The position numbers and the translations under genes are program-made. Shown in pieces: positions 26,524 through 36,549 of a DNA stretch of 64,000 bases. The DNA is from Bacteroidaceae bacterium. Its GTDB lineage: Bacteria; Bacteroidota; Bacteroidia; Bacteroidales; Bacteroidaceae. The notes below the pieces were generated by a model. It was not told where the DNA came from, searched no databases, and saw only the letters and a program-made list of their open reading frames with translations. The stretch lies in assembly GCA_017650105.1 (NCBI GenBank), contig JAGCFO010000029.1:1-64000 (forward strand). The letters run 5' to 3'. Every line of letters begins with the position of its first letter. The stretch's first letter is position 1.

Positions 26524-29500
26524 ATGAAACAGCATACTCGTATTCTACTCTTCCTCCTCTGCCTGGTGATGAATATCGCCCTGTCTCCCGCTCAGCGTCC
26601 TATGGACAAACTCGACCGAGGGCTGGTAGCCGTTCCTGCCACACAGGGAAACCTTGTCAGCTGGCGCGTTTTCGGCGAGGAGTATTACGACGTCACCTAT
26701 AATCTCTACTGCAACGGTACGAGGATAGCAACTAACCTCAGGGTTTCGAACTACAATCACACCGCAGGCAACTCATCCAGCCAATATCAGGTGGCAGCCG
26801 TCGTGAGAGGTGTGGAACAGGAACTTAGCGAGGCCGTTACACGTTGGAACAACGGTTATTTCGACATTCCCGTGAAAGGCATCACCGACCGAAAGGGAGC
26901 AGATGTAACAGCCGACTACACCCTCAACGATGTGACTCTCGCTGATGTTGACGGAGACGGAGTGGTGGAATTCATTGTCAAACGTCCCTGCTCCAAAGCG
27001 TGGAGCGTAACCAACAAAACAGAGTTCAACGTGCTTGATTGCTACACCCTCAAGGGCGAGCGCCTCTGGTGGATCGACTTGGGGCCAAACATGCTCTCAG
27101 GACCCGACGAGCAATGGGACTGCGTAGGCTTCGACTGGGATGGCGACGGAAAGGCCGAAATCATAATGAGAGGGCAGGACAACATGATTATCCATCATGC
27201 CGACGGCACGACAACAGAGATAGGAGACATGTCTGTCGATACCCGCTGGGACGGCATCGAGTACACCAGCTCGGGGAAAGAGTATCTCCTTTACCTCGAG
27301 GGCGCTACAGGAAAAATCTATACAAAGATGGATTATCCTCTCACGCGTGGAAGCGACTCCGACTGGGGTTCGGGCATCGTCGGGCACCGTTCCACGAAGC
27401 ACTACTTCGGCGCACCCTTCCTTGACGGGCGTCATGCCAGCATTTTCATCGGGCGCGGATGCTACACCAAGCACAAGATGGCAGCATACGATGTGGATCC
27501 TCTCACTCACGCCCTCACGCAGCGCTGGTATTGGGAAAACAACGTGAGCGGCTCTCCTTGGTTCGGGCAGGGATATCACAACTTTGCAATTGCTGATGTC
27601 GATTGGGACGGCAGAGATGAAATCGTTATGGGCTCGATGGTAATCGACGACAACGGCAAAGGACTCTCCACTACGGGATACGGGCACGGTGACGCGCAGC
27701 ATTGCGGCGATTTGGACCCCTATCGGCACGGGCAGGAGCAGTTTACCTGCAACGAGACGATGCCAAACATGAATTATCGCGATGCAACAACCTCTACCAT
27801 CTATTATCGCAGCGTGGGAAGCTCTGACGACGGACGTGCGCTTTGTGCCAATTTCTCTAACAGCTATCCGGGAAGCGTGGGACGTAGCGTCAACACCGGT
27901 ATGGTTTCGTCAGTAGCCGATAAGATTATTTCTGAGCTGGGTTCGTTTATCGATTGGAGCGACTTGAGTTTCCGTTTCTACTGGGATGGTGATCTTTGCA
28001 GCGAGGTGCTTGACAGTCCTGGCTCCGAGGCTCGTGACTTCAAGATTGAGAAGCCGGGAGTGGGGCGCTTGTTTACGACATCAGGCTGCTCGACTAATAA
28101 CTCTTCGAAAAACAACCCTGGAGCTACTGGCGACATCTTCGGCGACTGGCGCGAAGAGCTGGTGTGCCGCACGAGCGACAACACCCGCTTGCGTATCTTC
28201 GTTTCTCCTTATTACACTTCTTTCCGCATTCCGACACTTTGGCACGATCATCAATATCGCAATGCGATGGTTTGGCAAAGCGTAGGCTACAACCAGCCCC
28301 CTCATCCAAGCTTCTTCCTCGGAGAACTGGAGGGCATCACCGTTGCTCCGCCTCCCTTGACAATGACAGGAAGAAAGGAGATTGCCAACGGAGGTACCAT
28401 CACTACATCGGAAGAGCATCTCATAGTTTGCGAGACTTCCGATTCGCACATCACTATCGCGGAAGGAGCAAGTCCCTATATCGTGACGTTTAATGTTCCT
28501 TCGTGGGTACAGGGAAATGCAGCAAGCAATGTTTCCACAAAGCCTGCTATAACGTATGAAAAATATACCTGCGACGTGACAGGAGGCGCCCTGACGGGTA
28601 AAACAAGGCTTGTCAAGCAAGGAGACGGAGTTCTCAACCTCCCTGCCGTTGAGATGACATACACGGGGAATACCGATGTGTGGGCAGGAATTCTCAACTT
28701 CAACGGAACATTGCTTAAATCTAGCCTTTGGCTCAATCGTTTTGCGGAATTGAACACCAGTGGCTCATTCCGCAGCATCAAGGCAGACTATGCTTCTGTA
28801 ATTCGTCCGGGAGGAGAAAACACCTTCGGGGCTTTTACAACCGATACGCTTCTCTTGGGCTTCGGCTCCAAAATACAGTTTGACGTGAATGATGAACAGA
28901 ATTCCGATTTATTTCATGCAAAGCATCTCTCAATTGGAGTAAAGTCCAGCGCTGCCTGGCTCAAATATGGTCCTAAGTTCTTGGCTCCTGTCTTCGAATT
29001 CGTGCATCATGGAGCTGGGGAGAAGTTGGCAGAGGGAAAGTATTTCATCGGAAAGGTGGAATCTGTCAATGGAAACTTGGAATCCATTCTGCTAACGGGC
29101 GTTTCAGGACAGAAAGCTTATCTGACAAGTGAAGACGGCAAGATATTCCTCAACATTGAAGGAGTGCGTGGCGCTTCCTCTGTGGTTTGGACGGGGAAGG
29201 AAGGCTCCACATGGGATTTCGCTCTTACCGAGAATTTCGAGAGTCTTTATGGAGACAAAGAAGTCTTTGTTGAAGGCGACAAAGTGACATTCAACGAGAG
29301 CGCACAGTCGTTTGATGTTTCATTAACAGGGGAGTTGGAGCCCGATACGCTGTTGATAACAGGCAGTCATAATTATTCGTTTGGTGGAACGGGCAAACTG
29401 GTAGGAAACACTACATTTGTGATGGAAGGAACAGGTACGGTAAGCATTTCTGGAGAGAATTCCTACACGGGAGGCAACCGTATCAGTGGGGGAGTAGTGA

Positions 29501-31038
29501 AGGTAAGCAGCTTGAGCAATCAATATCAGGCAGCAGGCAATCTGGGCGCAGTCACTTCCAAAGCTTCTGACTTTGTGATTGAGAACGGTGGAGTGTTGCA
29601 GACAACGGCTGCCGTGCAGATGGGCTCCCCGATGTCAATGCAGAGCAAAGTAGGAGGAGTCATCAACAACGGGGCTGAATTTGCTGCCGATAAGATTATT
29701 TCTGGCACGAAGCTTGAGAAAAAAGGCTCGGGTATGATGAAGCTATATACCAACAATTCTTCTCTTGATACCCTCGCAATCTCAAGTGGAACGGTGCAGG
29801 CAAACTGCGATGTTCCTGCAAAATTCGTAGTTCTGCAAGGAGGAAACATCGATTTCAACAATAGCTCTTCCACACCCGTACATGTTGTAAAGGGAAAGTC
29901 GGGAGGCATCTATTGCTATTCCGATAGAGGAACTTATTCCAACCGACTGACTGGCGCAGGCACCGTTACCATTTATTATCCGCTTGTGAAAGGTTCCGGA
30001 TGGTATGCCACTCGTGCCCTTTTCAACGGCAACTGGTCTGCTTTTGAGGGTATTGTGCGTCCTACGGGGGTGAATGGAGATATGCGCTTCTGTCTTAACA
30101 ACTCGAATGGTATGCCTAAGGGAACGTTCGATATCGCTTCGGGAGTGGAAGTGCAGAATTCAGGTAAGACTTTCAAGGTAGGCGCTGTAACAGGAAGCGG
30201 CAAACTGGGAGGCGTCTGCACATTCAGCAACTCAGGTGCTACAGGCACGAATACCTGGCAGGTAGGCTCTTTGAACAGCGATTTCGAATTTGCTGGCTCC
30301 ATTACGGGTAGCGGCACGCGCTTCGAGAAAGTAGGCACAGGAACTATGAAGCTTTCGGGGCAGGGAAGCAACCATACAGGTTTGAATACAATAAGCGAAG
30401 GAACTCTTTGCCTGAACAACGCCAAAGCCACAAGTCCCATGCTGGGTACGGGCGCCTTAACTGTAAAGAAGGGAGCCGCACTCACAGGCACGGGACTTCT
30501 TGGGCAGCCTGTCACTGTGACGAGCGGAGCTATTCTTCGTCCAGGCGTATCGGAGACAAGTGTCAGCGGAGAATTGAAATTCTCGGGGCGTAATGTTACA
30601 GTTTCCAGCGGAGCATCTCTGCAGTTCTATGTCTCTGGTGCTTCTCTCTTCACTCGACTTTCCGATATCGGGACTCTCACGATTCAGGGAGACATTGTCA
30701 TCCACATTCGCGAAGGCATCAAGGTTGCCAAAGGAAAGGAATTGCAGCTTTGGGCAGCAGACGTCACTCAGGCAGCAAATGCCACTTTCTCTATTGATGG
30801 ACTTCCAGGCGAGGGGCTCTATTGGGACGTTACCGATCTTCTTACAGAAGGTATCCTGCGCGTTACCGATGACCCAGAACTATCTGTCGCACGTCTTTTG
30901 GTTGAGCCTGAGGTAGTCAGCACCGAATATTACGACTTGCGAGGAACACGTCTCGATGCTCCTCAGCGCGGAATCTTTATTTGCCGCAAAACGATGAGCA
31001 ACGGCTCGGTGCGAGTAGAGAAAGTAGTGCTGAAGTAA
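26524..31038 (+). CDS. Rhamnogalacturonan lyase (PL11) fused to autotransporter-type beta repeats
   Basis: The ATG at 26524 gives a signal peptide (MKQHTRILLFLLCLVMNIALSPAQ) and 1504 residues; the TTG at 26485 would translate part of the dispersed repeat. Residues about 25-605 are a PL11 domain: MDKLDRGLVAV opening, LADVDGDGVVEFIVKRP, GFDWDGDGKAEIIMRGQD and IADVDWDGRDEIVMGS, the Asp-rich loops that bind calcium in this beta-propeller fold. It should cleave rhamnogalacturonan I by beta-elimination. Residues about 610-1440 carry repeated glycine-rich strands of the autotransporter-associated repeat type (for example GTGTVSISGENSYTGGNRISGG, which recurs in altered form as GTGTMKLSGQGSNHTGLNTISEG). 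The end EYYDLRGTRLDAPQRGIFI resembles the sorting tail. A lyase of about 600 residues normally stands alone, so the C-terminal half is unusual. Confidence 0.88.
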   Translation: MKQHTRILLFLLCLVMNIALSPAQRPMDKLDRGLVAVPATQGNLVSWRVFGEEYYDVTYNLYCNGTRIATNLRVSNYNHTAGNSSSQYQVAAVVRGVEQELSEAVTRWNNGYFDIPVKGITDRKGADVTADYTLNDVTLADVDGDGVVEFIVKRPCSKAWSVTNKTEFNVLDCYTLKGERLWWIDLGPNMLSGPDEQWDCVGFDWDGDGKAEIIMRGQDNMIIHHADGTTTEIGDMSVDTRWDGIEYTSSGKEYLLYLEGATGKIYTKMDYPLTRGSDSDWGSGIVGHRSTKHYFGAPFLDGRHASIFIGRGCYTKHKMAAYDVDPLTHALTQRWYWENNVSGSPWFGQGYHNFAIADVDWDGRDEIVMGSMVIDDNGKGLSTTGYGHGDAQHCGDLDPYRHGQEQFTCNETMPNMNYRDATTSTIYYRSVGSSDDGRALCANFSNSYPGSVGRSVNTGMVSSVADKIISELGSFIDWSDLSFRFYWDGDLCSEVLDSPGSEARDFKIEKPGVGRLFTTSGCSTNNSSKNNPGATGDIFGDWREELVCRTSDNTRLRIFVSPYYTSFRIPTLWHDHQYRNAMVWQSVGYNQPPHPSFFLGELEGITVAPPPLTMTGRKEIANGGTITTSEEHLIVCETSDSHITIAEGASPYIVTFNVPSWVQGNAASNVSTKPAITYEKYTCDVTGGALTGKTRLVKQGDGVLNLPAVEMTYTGNTDVWAGILNFNGTLLKSSLWLNRFAELNTSGSFRSIKADYASVIRPGGENTFGAFTTDTLLLGFGSKIQFDVNDEQNSDLFHAKHLSIGVKSSAAWLKYGPKFLAPVFEFVHHGAGEKLAEGKYFIGKVESVNGNLESILLTGVSGQKAYLTSEDGKIFLNIEGVRGASSVVWTGKEGSTWDFALTENFESLYGDKEVFVEGDKVTFNESAQSFDVSLTGELEPDTLLITGSHNYSFGGTGKLVGNTTFVMEGTGTVSISGENSYTGGNRISGGVVKVSSLSNQYQAAGNLGAVTSKASDFVIENGGVLQTTAAVQMGSPMSMQSKVGGVINNGAEFAADKIISGTKLEKKGSGMMKLYTNNSSLDTLAISSGTVQANCDVPAKFVVLQGGNIDFNNSSSTPVHVVKGKSGGIYCYSDRGTYSNRLTGAGTVTIYYPLVKGSGWYATRALFNGNWSAFEGIVRPTGVNGDMRFCLNNSNGMPKGTFDIASGVEVQNSGKTFKVGAVTGSGKLGGVCTFSNSGATGTNTWQVGSLNSDFEFAGSITGSGTRFEKVGTGTMKLSGQGSNHTGLNTISEGTLCLNNAKATSPMLGTGALTVKKGAALTGTGLLGQPVTVTSGAILRPGVSETSVSGELKFSGRNVTVSSGASLQFYVSGASLFTRLSDIGTLTIQGDIVIHIREGIKVAKGKELQLWAADVTQAANATFSIDGLPGEGLYWDVTDLLTEGILRVTDDPELSVARLLVEPEVVSTEYYDLRGTRLDAPQRGIFICRKTMSNGSVRVEKVVLK

Positions 31039-31105
31039 AATGACTCCTATTTCCGAAGCTACAATCAGCAGAAAGGAGCAATTGAGATTATTCCAAACAA
31101 TAGAT

Positions 31106-31146
31106 TCACATCGTGATTTTGCATTATCGCGATGTGAGTCTTTTTT
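31106..31146 (+). terminator. Terminator of the PL11 gene
   Basis: TCACATCG (31106-31113) and CGATGTGA (31130-31137) form an 8-base stem; GTC and six T follow. Confidence 0.7.
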
Positions 31147-31154
31147 CTGTTTTG

Positions 31155-31245
31155 TGAAAAAAAAATTTTTCCCTTCTCCAAATAATTTTTTCCCTTCTCC
31201 AAAAAATTTTTTGAAGAAGGAATATCGCCGTATTTGTTCTCCATA
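31155..31245 (-). repeat. Dispersed modular intergenic repeat, copy 4
   Basis: On the minus strand: GGAGAACAAATACGGCGATAT, CCTTCTTC (inverted unit), then two GGAGAAGGGAAAA units separated by A/T-runs. It is the only copy in which one GAAGAAGG unit points opposite to the others, giving a GAAGAAGG/CCTTCTCC hairpin. It lies in the 516-base gene-free stretch 31039-31554. Confidence 0.8.
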
Positions 31246-31390
31246 TTTGTAGATGTGTTGACAAACAATATCTATGCCCTTTTCAAAGGAAAACCAGAAA
31301 GCGCAAAGCTGAAAAGAGATTTTCTCGCAGACGTTTTAAGCTTGTTAGGGAGATAGTCGGCAAAGCGCTTGTGGTACCTTTTTTTGCAAG

Positions 31391-31421
31391 GTGGAAACAA
31401 GCTTTCCCACGTGCGCGCACG
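31391..31421. other. Paired palindromes upstream of a promoter
   Basis: GTGGAAA/TTTCCCAC (31391-31410, one bulge) runs directly into the perfect 12-base palindrome CGTGCGCGCACG (31410-31421). This G+C-rich island in A+T-rich DNA lies 41 bases upstream of the -33 element of the next gene, so it could be an operator; there is no direct evidence. Confidence 0.45.
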
Positions 31422-31461
31422 CAAACCCTTTTAATATAAAAACGAAAAAACCAATAAAAAA

Positions 31462-31493
31462 TTTGGTAGAGTGTGAGAAAAGGCTTATTTTTG
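31462..31493 (+). promoter_or_regulatory. Promoter of the discoidin-repeat protein gene
   Basis: TTTG (31462-31465), 20 bases, TATTTTTG (31486-31493): a full consensus match, 61 bases before the ATG at 31555. Confidence 0.85.
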
Positions 31494-31554
31494 AGCGCTA
31501 AACTGTGATAAGTACATTCTTTAATCTATTTATTAACCAACAAATCAAACAAGT

Positions 31555-34500
31555 ATGAAAAAAGTTTTTACTTTTAAGCGCTCTTTGTTTGTTGCTCTCG
31601 CTGCTGTAGCGATGATGTTGACTGCTCAGAGTGCACTTGCTGCTTCCTATACCGCTCTGAGTGGTTCGGGAGGTGAAGGCAGAGGCGAAGGCTACCAGAG
31701 CCTGGTCGATGGCAGCATCCAGACCAAGTGGGGCCAAGGCTTCATTACGGGAGAAACGGAGGCTTACGTCATCTTCAAGTCCGACAAAGCCATCGTTCCG
31801 TCGAACTACTGCCTGATTATCGCCAACGACACGCAAACCAACACCGGCCGTAACTGGCAATCTTGGAATGTGTATGCTGGTGACTTCGCATCCGACGAAG
31901 AAGCCGTGAGAGGCGCAGGCGGCTGGGTGCTCGTGGACAAGAAGGAGAACGAGCTCGTTCCCACCGAAAACTTCAAGGCTGTGGATTACACCTGCTCGGA
32001 AGGCATCACCGAAGCTTACAACTATTTCATGGTGGAGGTGACTGCAACCGTTCAGACAACTGAGGTGTACATGCAGATGAGTGAGTTTGCATGGGGCACA
32101 AGCTACGAATTCTTCAACAACGGCCCCATCAGCTACTTCGTACTTGACGGTGACCGTAACAACGGCGACGGTGAAGGTCTTCCCAAGATGTTCGACGGTA
32201 ACTACGGCACCAAGTGGGGTAACGGCCAAACAGAGGGAACACCTCAGTTCGCTATCTTCAAGACCACTCGTCCTGTAGCTCCGTCTTACTACTGCCTTGT
32301 TACCGGTGGAGACAACGCAAGTTGGAATCATCGTAACTGGCGTGATTGGGAAATCTGGGCTATGAACACCGACAACGAGAACGACGTTACTCGCGACAGC
32401 GAGAAATGGGTGCTCATCGACAAGCGCGAGAACGTGACTGAGGACGTTCTGCCTGACTATAACAGCTATGAGGTGTTCTTCACTCCTAATCAGGAAATAA
32501 CCGAGACTTACACCTATTTCAAGATTGAAATCTATGCTATCATGTCAGGTGGCGGCTACATGCAGATGTCAGAGTTCTACTTGGGCGATCCGGGCTCACT
32601 GGAGTATGACGCTCAGAAGCACTACGATCAGGTTGCTATGGATTTGAGCAAGCCTATGCAGAAGACCCTCGCAGCAGAGTACAAGGCCAAGATTATGGGC
32701 ATCCTTTCGGCAACGGACATCTTTACCATCGACCGTCTGACTAAAGAATGCAAGGAAGCTCAAACAGCAGTGAAGAGCTCTATCAATGCTTACGACAGCT
32801 ACATCAACATTGTAAACCAGCTGCGTAACCACTACGAGAACCATACTTGCATCACAGGCGAAGGTCGTACGGTTGTAGGCAACTATCTTGACACGAATGC
32901 CGCTCCTAATGATACGTATCCCAATGGAACATACGCTTATATCATCGAGAATGGCCTGTTGGATGTTGAAGGTATCAACAACGAAGGTACCTTCGTGAAT
33001 ATGATGCTTGAGAAATATGCAACCGACTTGACGGAAGGTGCAATCGATGTTACCTATGAAGCTCTTGACGGAACTGGTGGCTTTGCCAATGAGTCACACT
33101 TCAACCTTGTGGATGGTGACGATCAGAGCAAGTGGTGCTCCAACGCCGGCGACTACTGGGTAACCATCCGTGCCAGCGAGCCCATCCTTCCTACTTACTA
33201 CCGTCTCGTTACCGGTAACGATACTGGCGGCAATCCCGACCGTAACTGGAGGACTTGGAAGATCTATGGTGCCAACTTCGCTACCGACGACGACTGCGAG
33301 CGTGAGAGCGATGAATGGGTTCTCCTCGACTCGAAGAGTGACGTGGGCCGTGATCAGCTGCCTGCTGCCAACTTTGCTACCGCATTCTTCTACATGAGCA
33401 ATCCTTCTTCAACTCCTTATCAGTATTTCAAGATTGAGATTTCCGATCCTACAGGTCTGATGCAGATGGGTGAGTTCTCGTTCGGAAACGGTGCTAACTT
33501 CATCCTCGCACGTCAGGACTTCTATGATGAGTTTGCCGATCAGGATCCTTCAGGTCTTATTGCCTGCAAGAAGTATATCGATGACTACAAGACTAACCTC
33601 AATAAGTTGCTGACAACAGCCAGCATCGTTGAATTGAGCAACCTCTACAACGTTCTTAACACCTTACTTAACGATATCAGAACCTCAGAGGAACTCTACG
33701 AGGAATATGACCTTGCCGTTGAGGAAGTTCGTGCTGCTATGGCTTACATGACTCCTGATTTGGAGGATTATTGGGATGCCTTCATGAACGACAACATCGA
33801 GCCCAATGAGGATTATCAGTATGGTTCCAACCAGTACATCTTAGAGAACCTGCAGATTGAAAATGCTCCTCTCAGAGCTTATATTGCTTACCTATATGAT
33901 ATTGCAAAGGCAGCTCTTGAGGGCGGATTCTGTGTTATCTCCGGTAACATGGAAACTTGGGGTGAAGGTGAGAACTACACCAAGCTCGTTGATAAGAATT
34001 ATGACACTAAGTGGGGAGGTGAAATTCAGAAGCCCGACGGCTCATGGGTAATCTTCTACACTATGGAGCCCACTCAGCCTCTGTTCTACAAGCTGACCAC
34101 CGGTGGTGACACAGAGGCATACTCTGGTCGTAACTGGAAGAATTGGCAGATTTATGGCGGTAACTTCGAAAAGGATACCGAGGCAACATTCGATGCTGAA
34201 GGTTGGGTTCTGCTCGATGACCGTGAGGGCATAGGTCAGGATCGTCTGCCTGCTGCTAACATCTACACCGTTCCCTTCGGCTTCACTGAGGGAGTAAACG
34301 AAGAGTACAAGTACTTCAAAGTTGTTGTTACTGCCGCTTATAGTGGTACCTCCATCCAGATGACCGAGCTTGAGTTCGGCACAGAAGATGAACTTGAAGC
34401 TATTCGCGATGAATACCTCGCTGAAATCGAAAGCATGAGCATTGAGGATGTTATCGCTGCCGATTCTCTCATTAACGCTTATTATGATGCTGAGGATGAT

Positions 34501-36423
34501 ATTTATACCGCTACAGACATCGAGCAGATCTATCTCGACTATCAGACGATGGTAAATACCTATCAGAAGATTCAGGAGAGTGCTGCTGTCTACGAGCAGT
34601 ATAAGGAAAAGGCTGAAGCTTTGAGAGAAGCTCTCGGAACTTATGACGAAAGTGCTGAACTGAACACCTTGAAGTCTTACCTCAATGAGAAGGTAGGCGC
34701 TGGTGAGCAGTTCCCCAACGGCTCTGTTGCTACCGTTCTCGAAGAGCATCTGCTTGACAATGACGGCGTTTTCGCAGAGATCGACTTCATGAATTCACTT
34801 GCTGCAGCAGCTCTTCAGAAGGGTTATGCTGCCGGAGCTGACATTACCGCAATGGTTGTTAACCCCAGCTTCGGACAGGGTGCCGAAGGTTGGAACGGTG
34901 AGATCTTTGCTTCGAGCTATAACGCCGAATACACGATGAGTGCTGCTGAGTTCTGCAACGATCAGAGCAAGTTCCACGTATACCAGACTCTTACCGGACT
35001 GAAGAATGGTTACTATCTGGTAGGCTTCAATGGTGGCTTCCGTCCTGCAAATGATTTCTACGGACACAACTATGCTCCTATTCTTTACGCTAACGACAAT
35101 GTCACCTACATCAAGGCTGACCTTGACGATATGATTCCTGTTGAGGAAGCTATTGACCGTGTGAACTGCTGGCTTGGTAGCAGTATCCCCGACAGAGCTA
35201 TCCTTTCTGAAAATGGTGAAGGTTCCGATACTCTTGGCTATGTTCTTCATGGTGTACAGAGCTGCTGCTATGCATTCCAGGCTGGACGTTATCAGAACTT
35301 TGTTGTTGCACAGGTTACCGATGGTACACTTACCTTCGGTGTGAAGAATGAAGGCACTCAGGCTGGTGGTGACTGGACAGGTCTTGGCAACGCTACCGTT
35401 AAGTTCCTTGGTGATCTTGACAGCGATGCTGCTGCTGAAGCTCTTGATCTTACCCTTGCTTGTGAAGCTGTCCTTGTGGATGCTCTTAACAAGTATGAAG
35501 GCTTCTTTGAGAACGCAGACTACAAGGTTAAGCCATTCGTTAATGAGGCTGCTCTCAAGACACTGAAGTCCAATATGGATTCTAATCCTTCAACTGGTGC
35601 AGCTAAGTATAACGTAATCGTTAGCAACAGCGAGTGCTTCAAAGAGATCTACGCAGCTAAGAATGCTTACGTTAAGTCAATGGAGGCTATGATGACTGTT
35701 CAGAACAAGTGGGATGCTCACTATGAACTGATGGCTGATGCTGACGCTAAGGCTTATGATGATGCTGTTTGGGCTGTTCTCGATGGCAGCATGGGTCAGT
35801 TCTCTTCCGAGGAGGCTCTTAAGGCTGCAGATGATATCAAGGCTGCTTATCCTTGCTACATCGACCTCGATCCTGCTAAGTCGAAGGGCTCTCTTGAAAT
35901 TACCGAGACTGCTCCGTTCGAGTATGAGCTGACTGCTGATGGCAATCGTCCTAACATTGGTTTGAACAAGTGCATGTATGACGCCCTTACCGAAGAGCAG
36001 AATATCATTGCATTTGAGTACAAGTGTGATGCCGAGCTTGAAGGCGGTACTCTCTTCCTTGCTCATCCATCCCTGAGTGCAAATGACTTTGTAGCATATG
36101 GTAATCTGCCTGCTGCAAGTGATTGGAAGAAGGCCTACATCTGTATCTCTAACGAATTCGGATGGGGCAGTGCTACCGATCATTGGATCCGTTGGGATCT
36201 TGCTTCAAGCGGAACCTTCAACATTAGCGTTCGTAACATGATTATCGTTACCGAAGGACAGATGAAAGCCGAAGGAGGCGAAGTCATCAATACTGGTATT
36301 GACAACATGATTATTGATGGCAATGTTCCTGAGACAGCTACATATAATATCATGGGTCAACGCGTAAACGAGAACGCTAAGGGTATTATTATTAAGGACG
36401 GTAAGAAGGTTTTCAATAAGTAA
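31555..36423 (+). CDS. Large secreted protein with four discoidin-like modules
   Basis: A 1622-residue protein with a signal peptide (MKKVFTFKRSLFVALAAVAMMLTAQSALA). Four modules of about 150 residues start near 31, 186, 497 and 791. Each has an N-terminal LVDxxxxTKWG-type strand (the usual F5/8 type C position for ligand loops), a (N/G)DTxxxxGRNWxxWxIY-type motif, a WVLxDxRE strand and an end YFKxEVxA...MQMxEFxxG. Helical FIVAR-like linkers separate them. A galactose-binding-like module (about 1099-1275) opens with NPSFGQGAEGWNG. The C-terminus YNIMGQRVNENAKGIIIKDGKKVFNK is the short sorting-type tail. Discoidin-like modules usually bind glycans; no catalytic domain was recognised. Codon use is strikingly biased and the promoter is consensus, consistent with high expression. 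A strong terminator follows. Confidence 0.78.
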   Translation: MKKVFTFKRSLFVALAAVAMMLTAQSALAASYTALSGSGGEGRGEGYQSLVDGSIQTKWGQGFITGETEAYVIFKSDKAIVPSNYCLIIANDTQTNTGRNWQSWNVYAGDFASDEEAVRGAGGWVLVDKKENELVPTENFKAVDYTCSEGITEAYNYFMVEVTATVQTTEVYMQMSEFAWGTSYEFFNNGPISYFVLDGDRNNGDGEGLPKMFDGNYGTKWGNGQTEGTPQFAIFKTTRPVAPSYYCLVTGGDNASWNHRNWRDWEIWAMNTDNENDVTRDSEKWVLIDKRENVTEDVLPDYNSYEVFFTPNQEITETYTYFKIEIYAIMSGGGYMQMSEFYLGDPGSLEYDAQKHYDQVAMDLSKPMQKTLAAEYKAKIMGILSATDIFTIDRLTKECKEAQTAVKSSINAYDSYINIVNQLRNHYENHTCITGEGRTVVGNYLDTNAAPNDTYPNGTYAYIIENGLLDVEGINNEGTFVNMMLEKYATDLTEGAIDVTYEALDGTGGFANESHFNLVDGDDQSKWCSNAGDYWVTIRASEPILPTYYRLVTGNDTGGNPDRNWRTWKIYGANFATDDDCERESDEWVLLDSKSDVGRDQLPAANFATAFFYMSNPSSTPYQYFKIEISDPTGLMQMGEFSFGNGANFILARQDFYDEFADQDPSGLIACKKYIDDYKTNLNKLLTTASIVELSNLYNVLNTLLNDIRTSEELYEEYDLAVEEVRAAMAYMTPDLEDYWDAFMNDNIEPNEDYQYGSNQYILENLQIENAPLRAYIAYLYDIAKAALEGGFCVISGNMETWGEGENYTKLVDKNYDTKWGGEIQKPDGSWVIFYTMEPTQPLFYKLTTGGDTEAYSGRNWKNWQIYGGNFEKDTEATFDAEGWVLLDDREGIGQDRLPAANIYTVPFGFTEGVNEEYKYFKVVVTAAYSGTSIQMTELEFGTEDELEAIRDEYLAEIESMSIEDVIAADSLINAYYDAEDDIYTATDIEQIYLDYQTMVNTYQKIQESAAVYEQYKEKAEALREALGTYDESAELNTLKSYLNEKVGAGEQFPNGSVATVLEEHLLDNDGVFAEIDFMNSLAAAALQKGYAAGADITAMVVNPSFGQGAEGWNGEIFASSYNAEYTMSAAEFCNDQSKFHVYQTLTGLKNGYYLVGFNGGFRPANDFYGHNYAPILYANDNVTYIKADLDDMIPVEEAIDRVNCWLGSSIPDRAILSENGEGSDTLGYVLHGVQSCCYAFQAGRYQNFVVAQVTDGTLTFGVKNEGTQAGGDWTGLGNATVKFLGDLDSDAAAEALDLTLACEAVLVDALNKYEGFFENADYKVKPFVNEAALKTLKSNMDSNPSTGAAKYNVIVSNSECFKEIYAAKNAYVKSMEAMMTVQNKWDAHYELMADADAKAYDDAVWAVLDGSMGQFSSEEALKAADDIKAAYPCYIDLDPAKSKGSLEITETAPFEYELTADGNRPNIGLNKCMYDALTEEQNIIAFEYKCDAELEGGTLFLAHPSLSANDFVAYGNLPAASDWKKAYICISNEFGWGSATDHWIRWDLASSGTFNISVRNMIIVTEGQMKAEGGEVINTGIDNMIIDGNVPETATYNIMGQRVNENAKGIIIKDGKKVFNK

Positions 36424-36446
36424 TCTTCTTCCTTGTTTAACTCTTT

Positions 36447-36483
36447 GGAGAGAGGACCGATTTCAGTCCTCTCTCCTTTTTTT
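36447..36483 (+). terminator. Strong intrinsic terminator
   Basis: GGAGAGAGGAC (36447-36457) and GTCCTCTCTCC (36466-36476) form a perfect 11-base stem with an 8-base loop, followed by seven T. Confidence 0.92.
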
Positions 36484-36491
36484 ATTGATTT

Positions 36492-36523
36492 TTTGTGGAA
36501 TAAGTGTTTTTGTAGTATCTTCG
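36492..36523 (+). promoter_or_regulatory. Promoter of the second CotH gene
   Basis: TTTG (36492-36495), 20 bases, TATCTTCG (36516-36523; one mismatch to TAnnTTTG). It lies 26 bases before the ATG at 36550 and inside the longer frame, so translation from 36433 is unlikely. Confidence 0.7.
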
Positions 36524-36549
36524 CACCGAAAAATAGAAATGATGTATTG

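Noticed and set aside
36433..36549. Longer N-terminus for the second CotH protein
   Set aside because: It would include the upstream terminator stem and the promoter; the ATG at 36550 starts a clean signal peptide.
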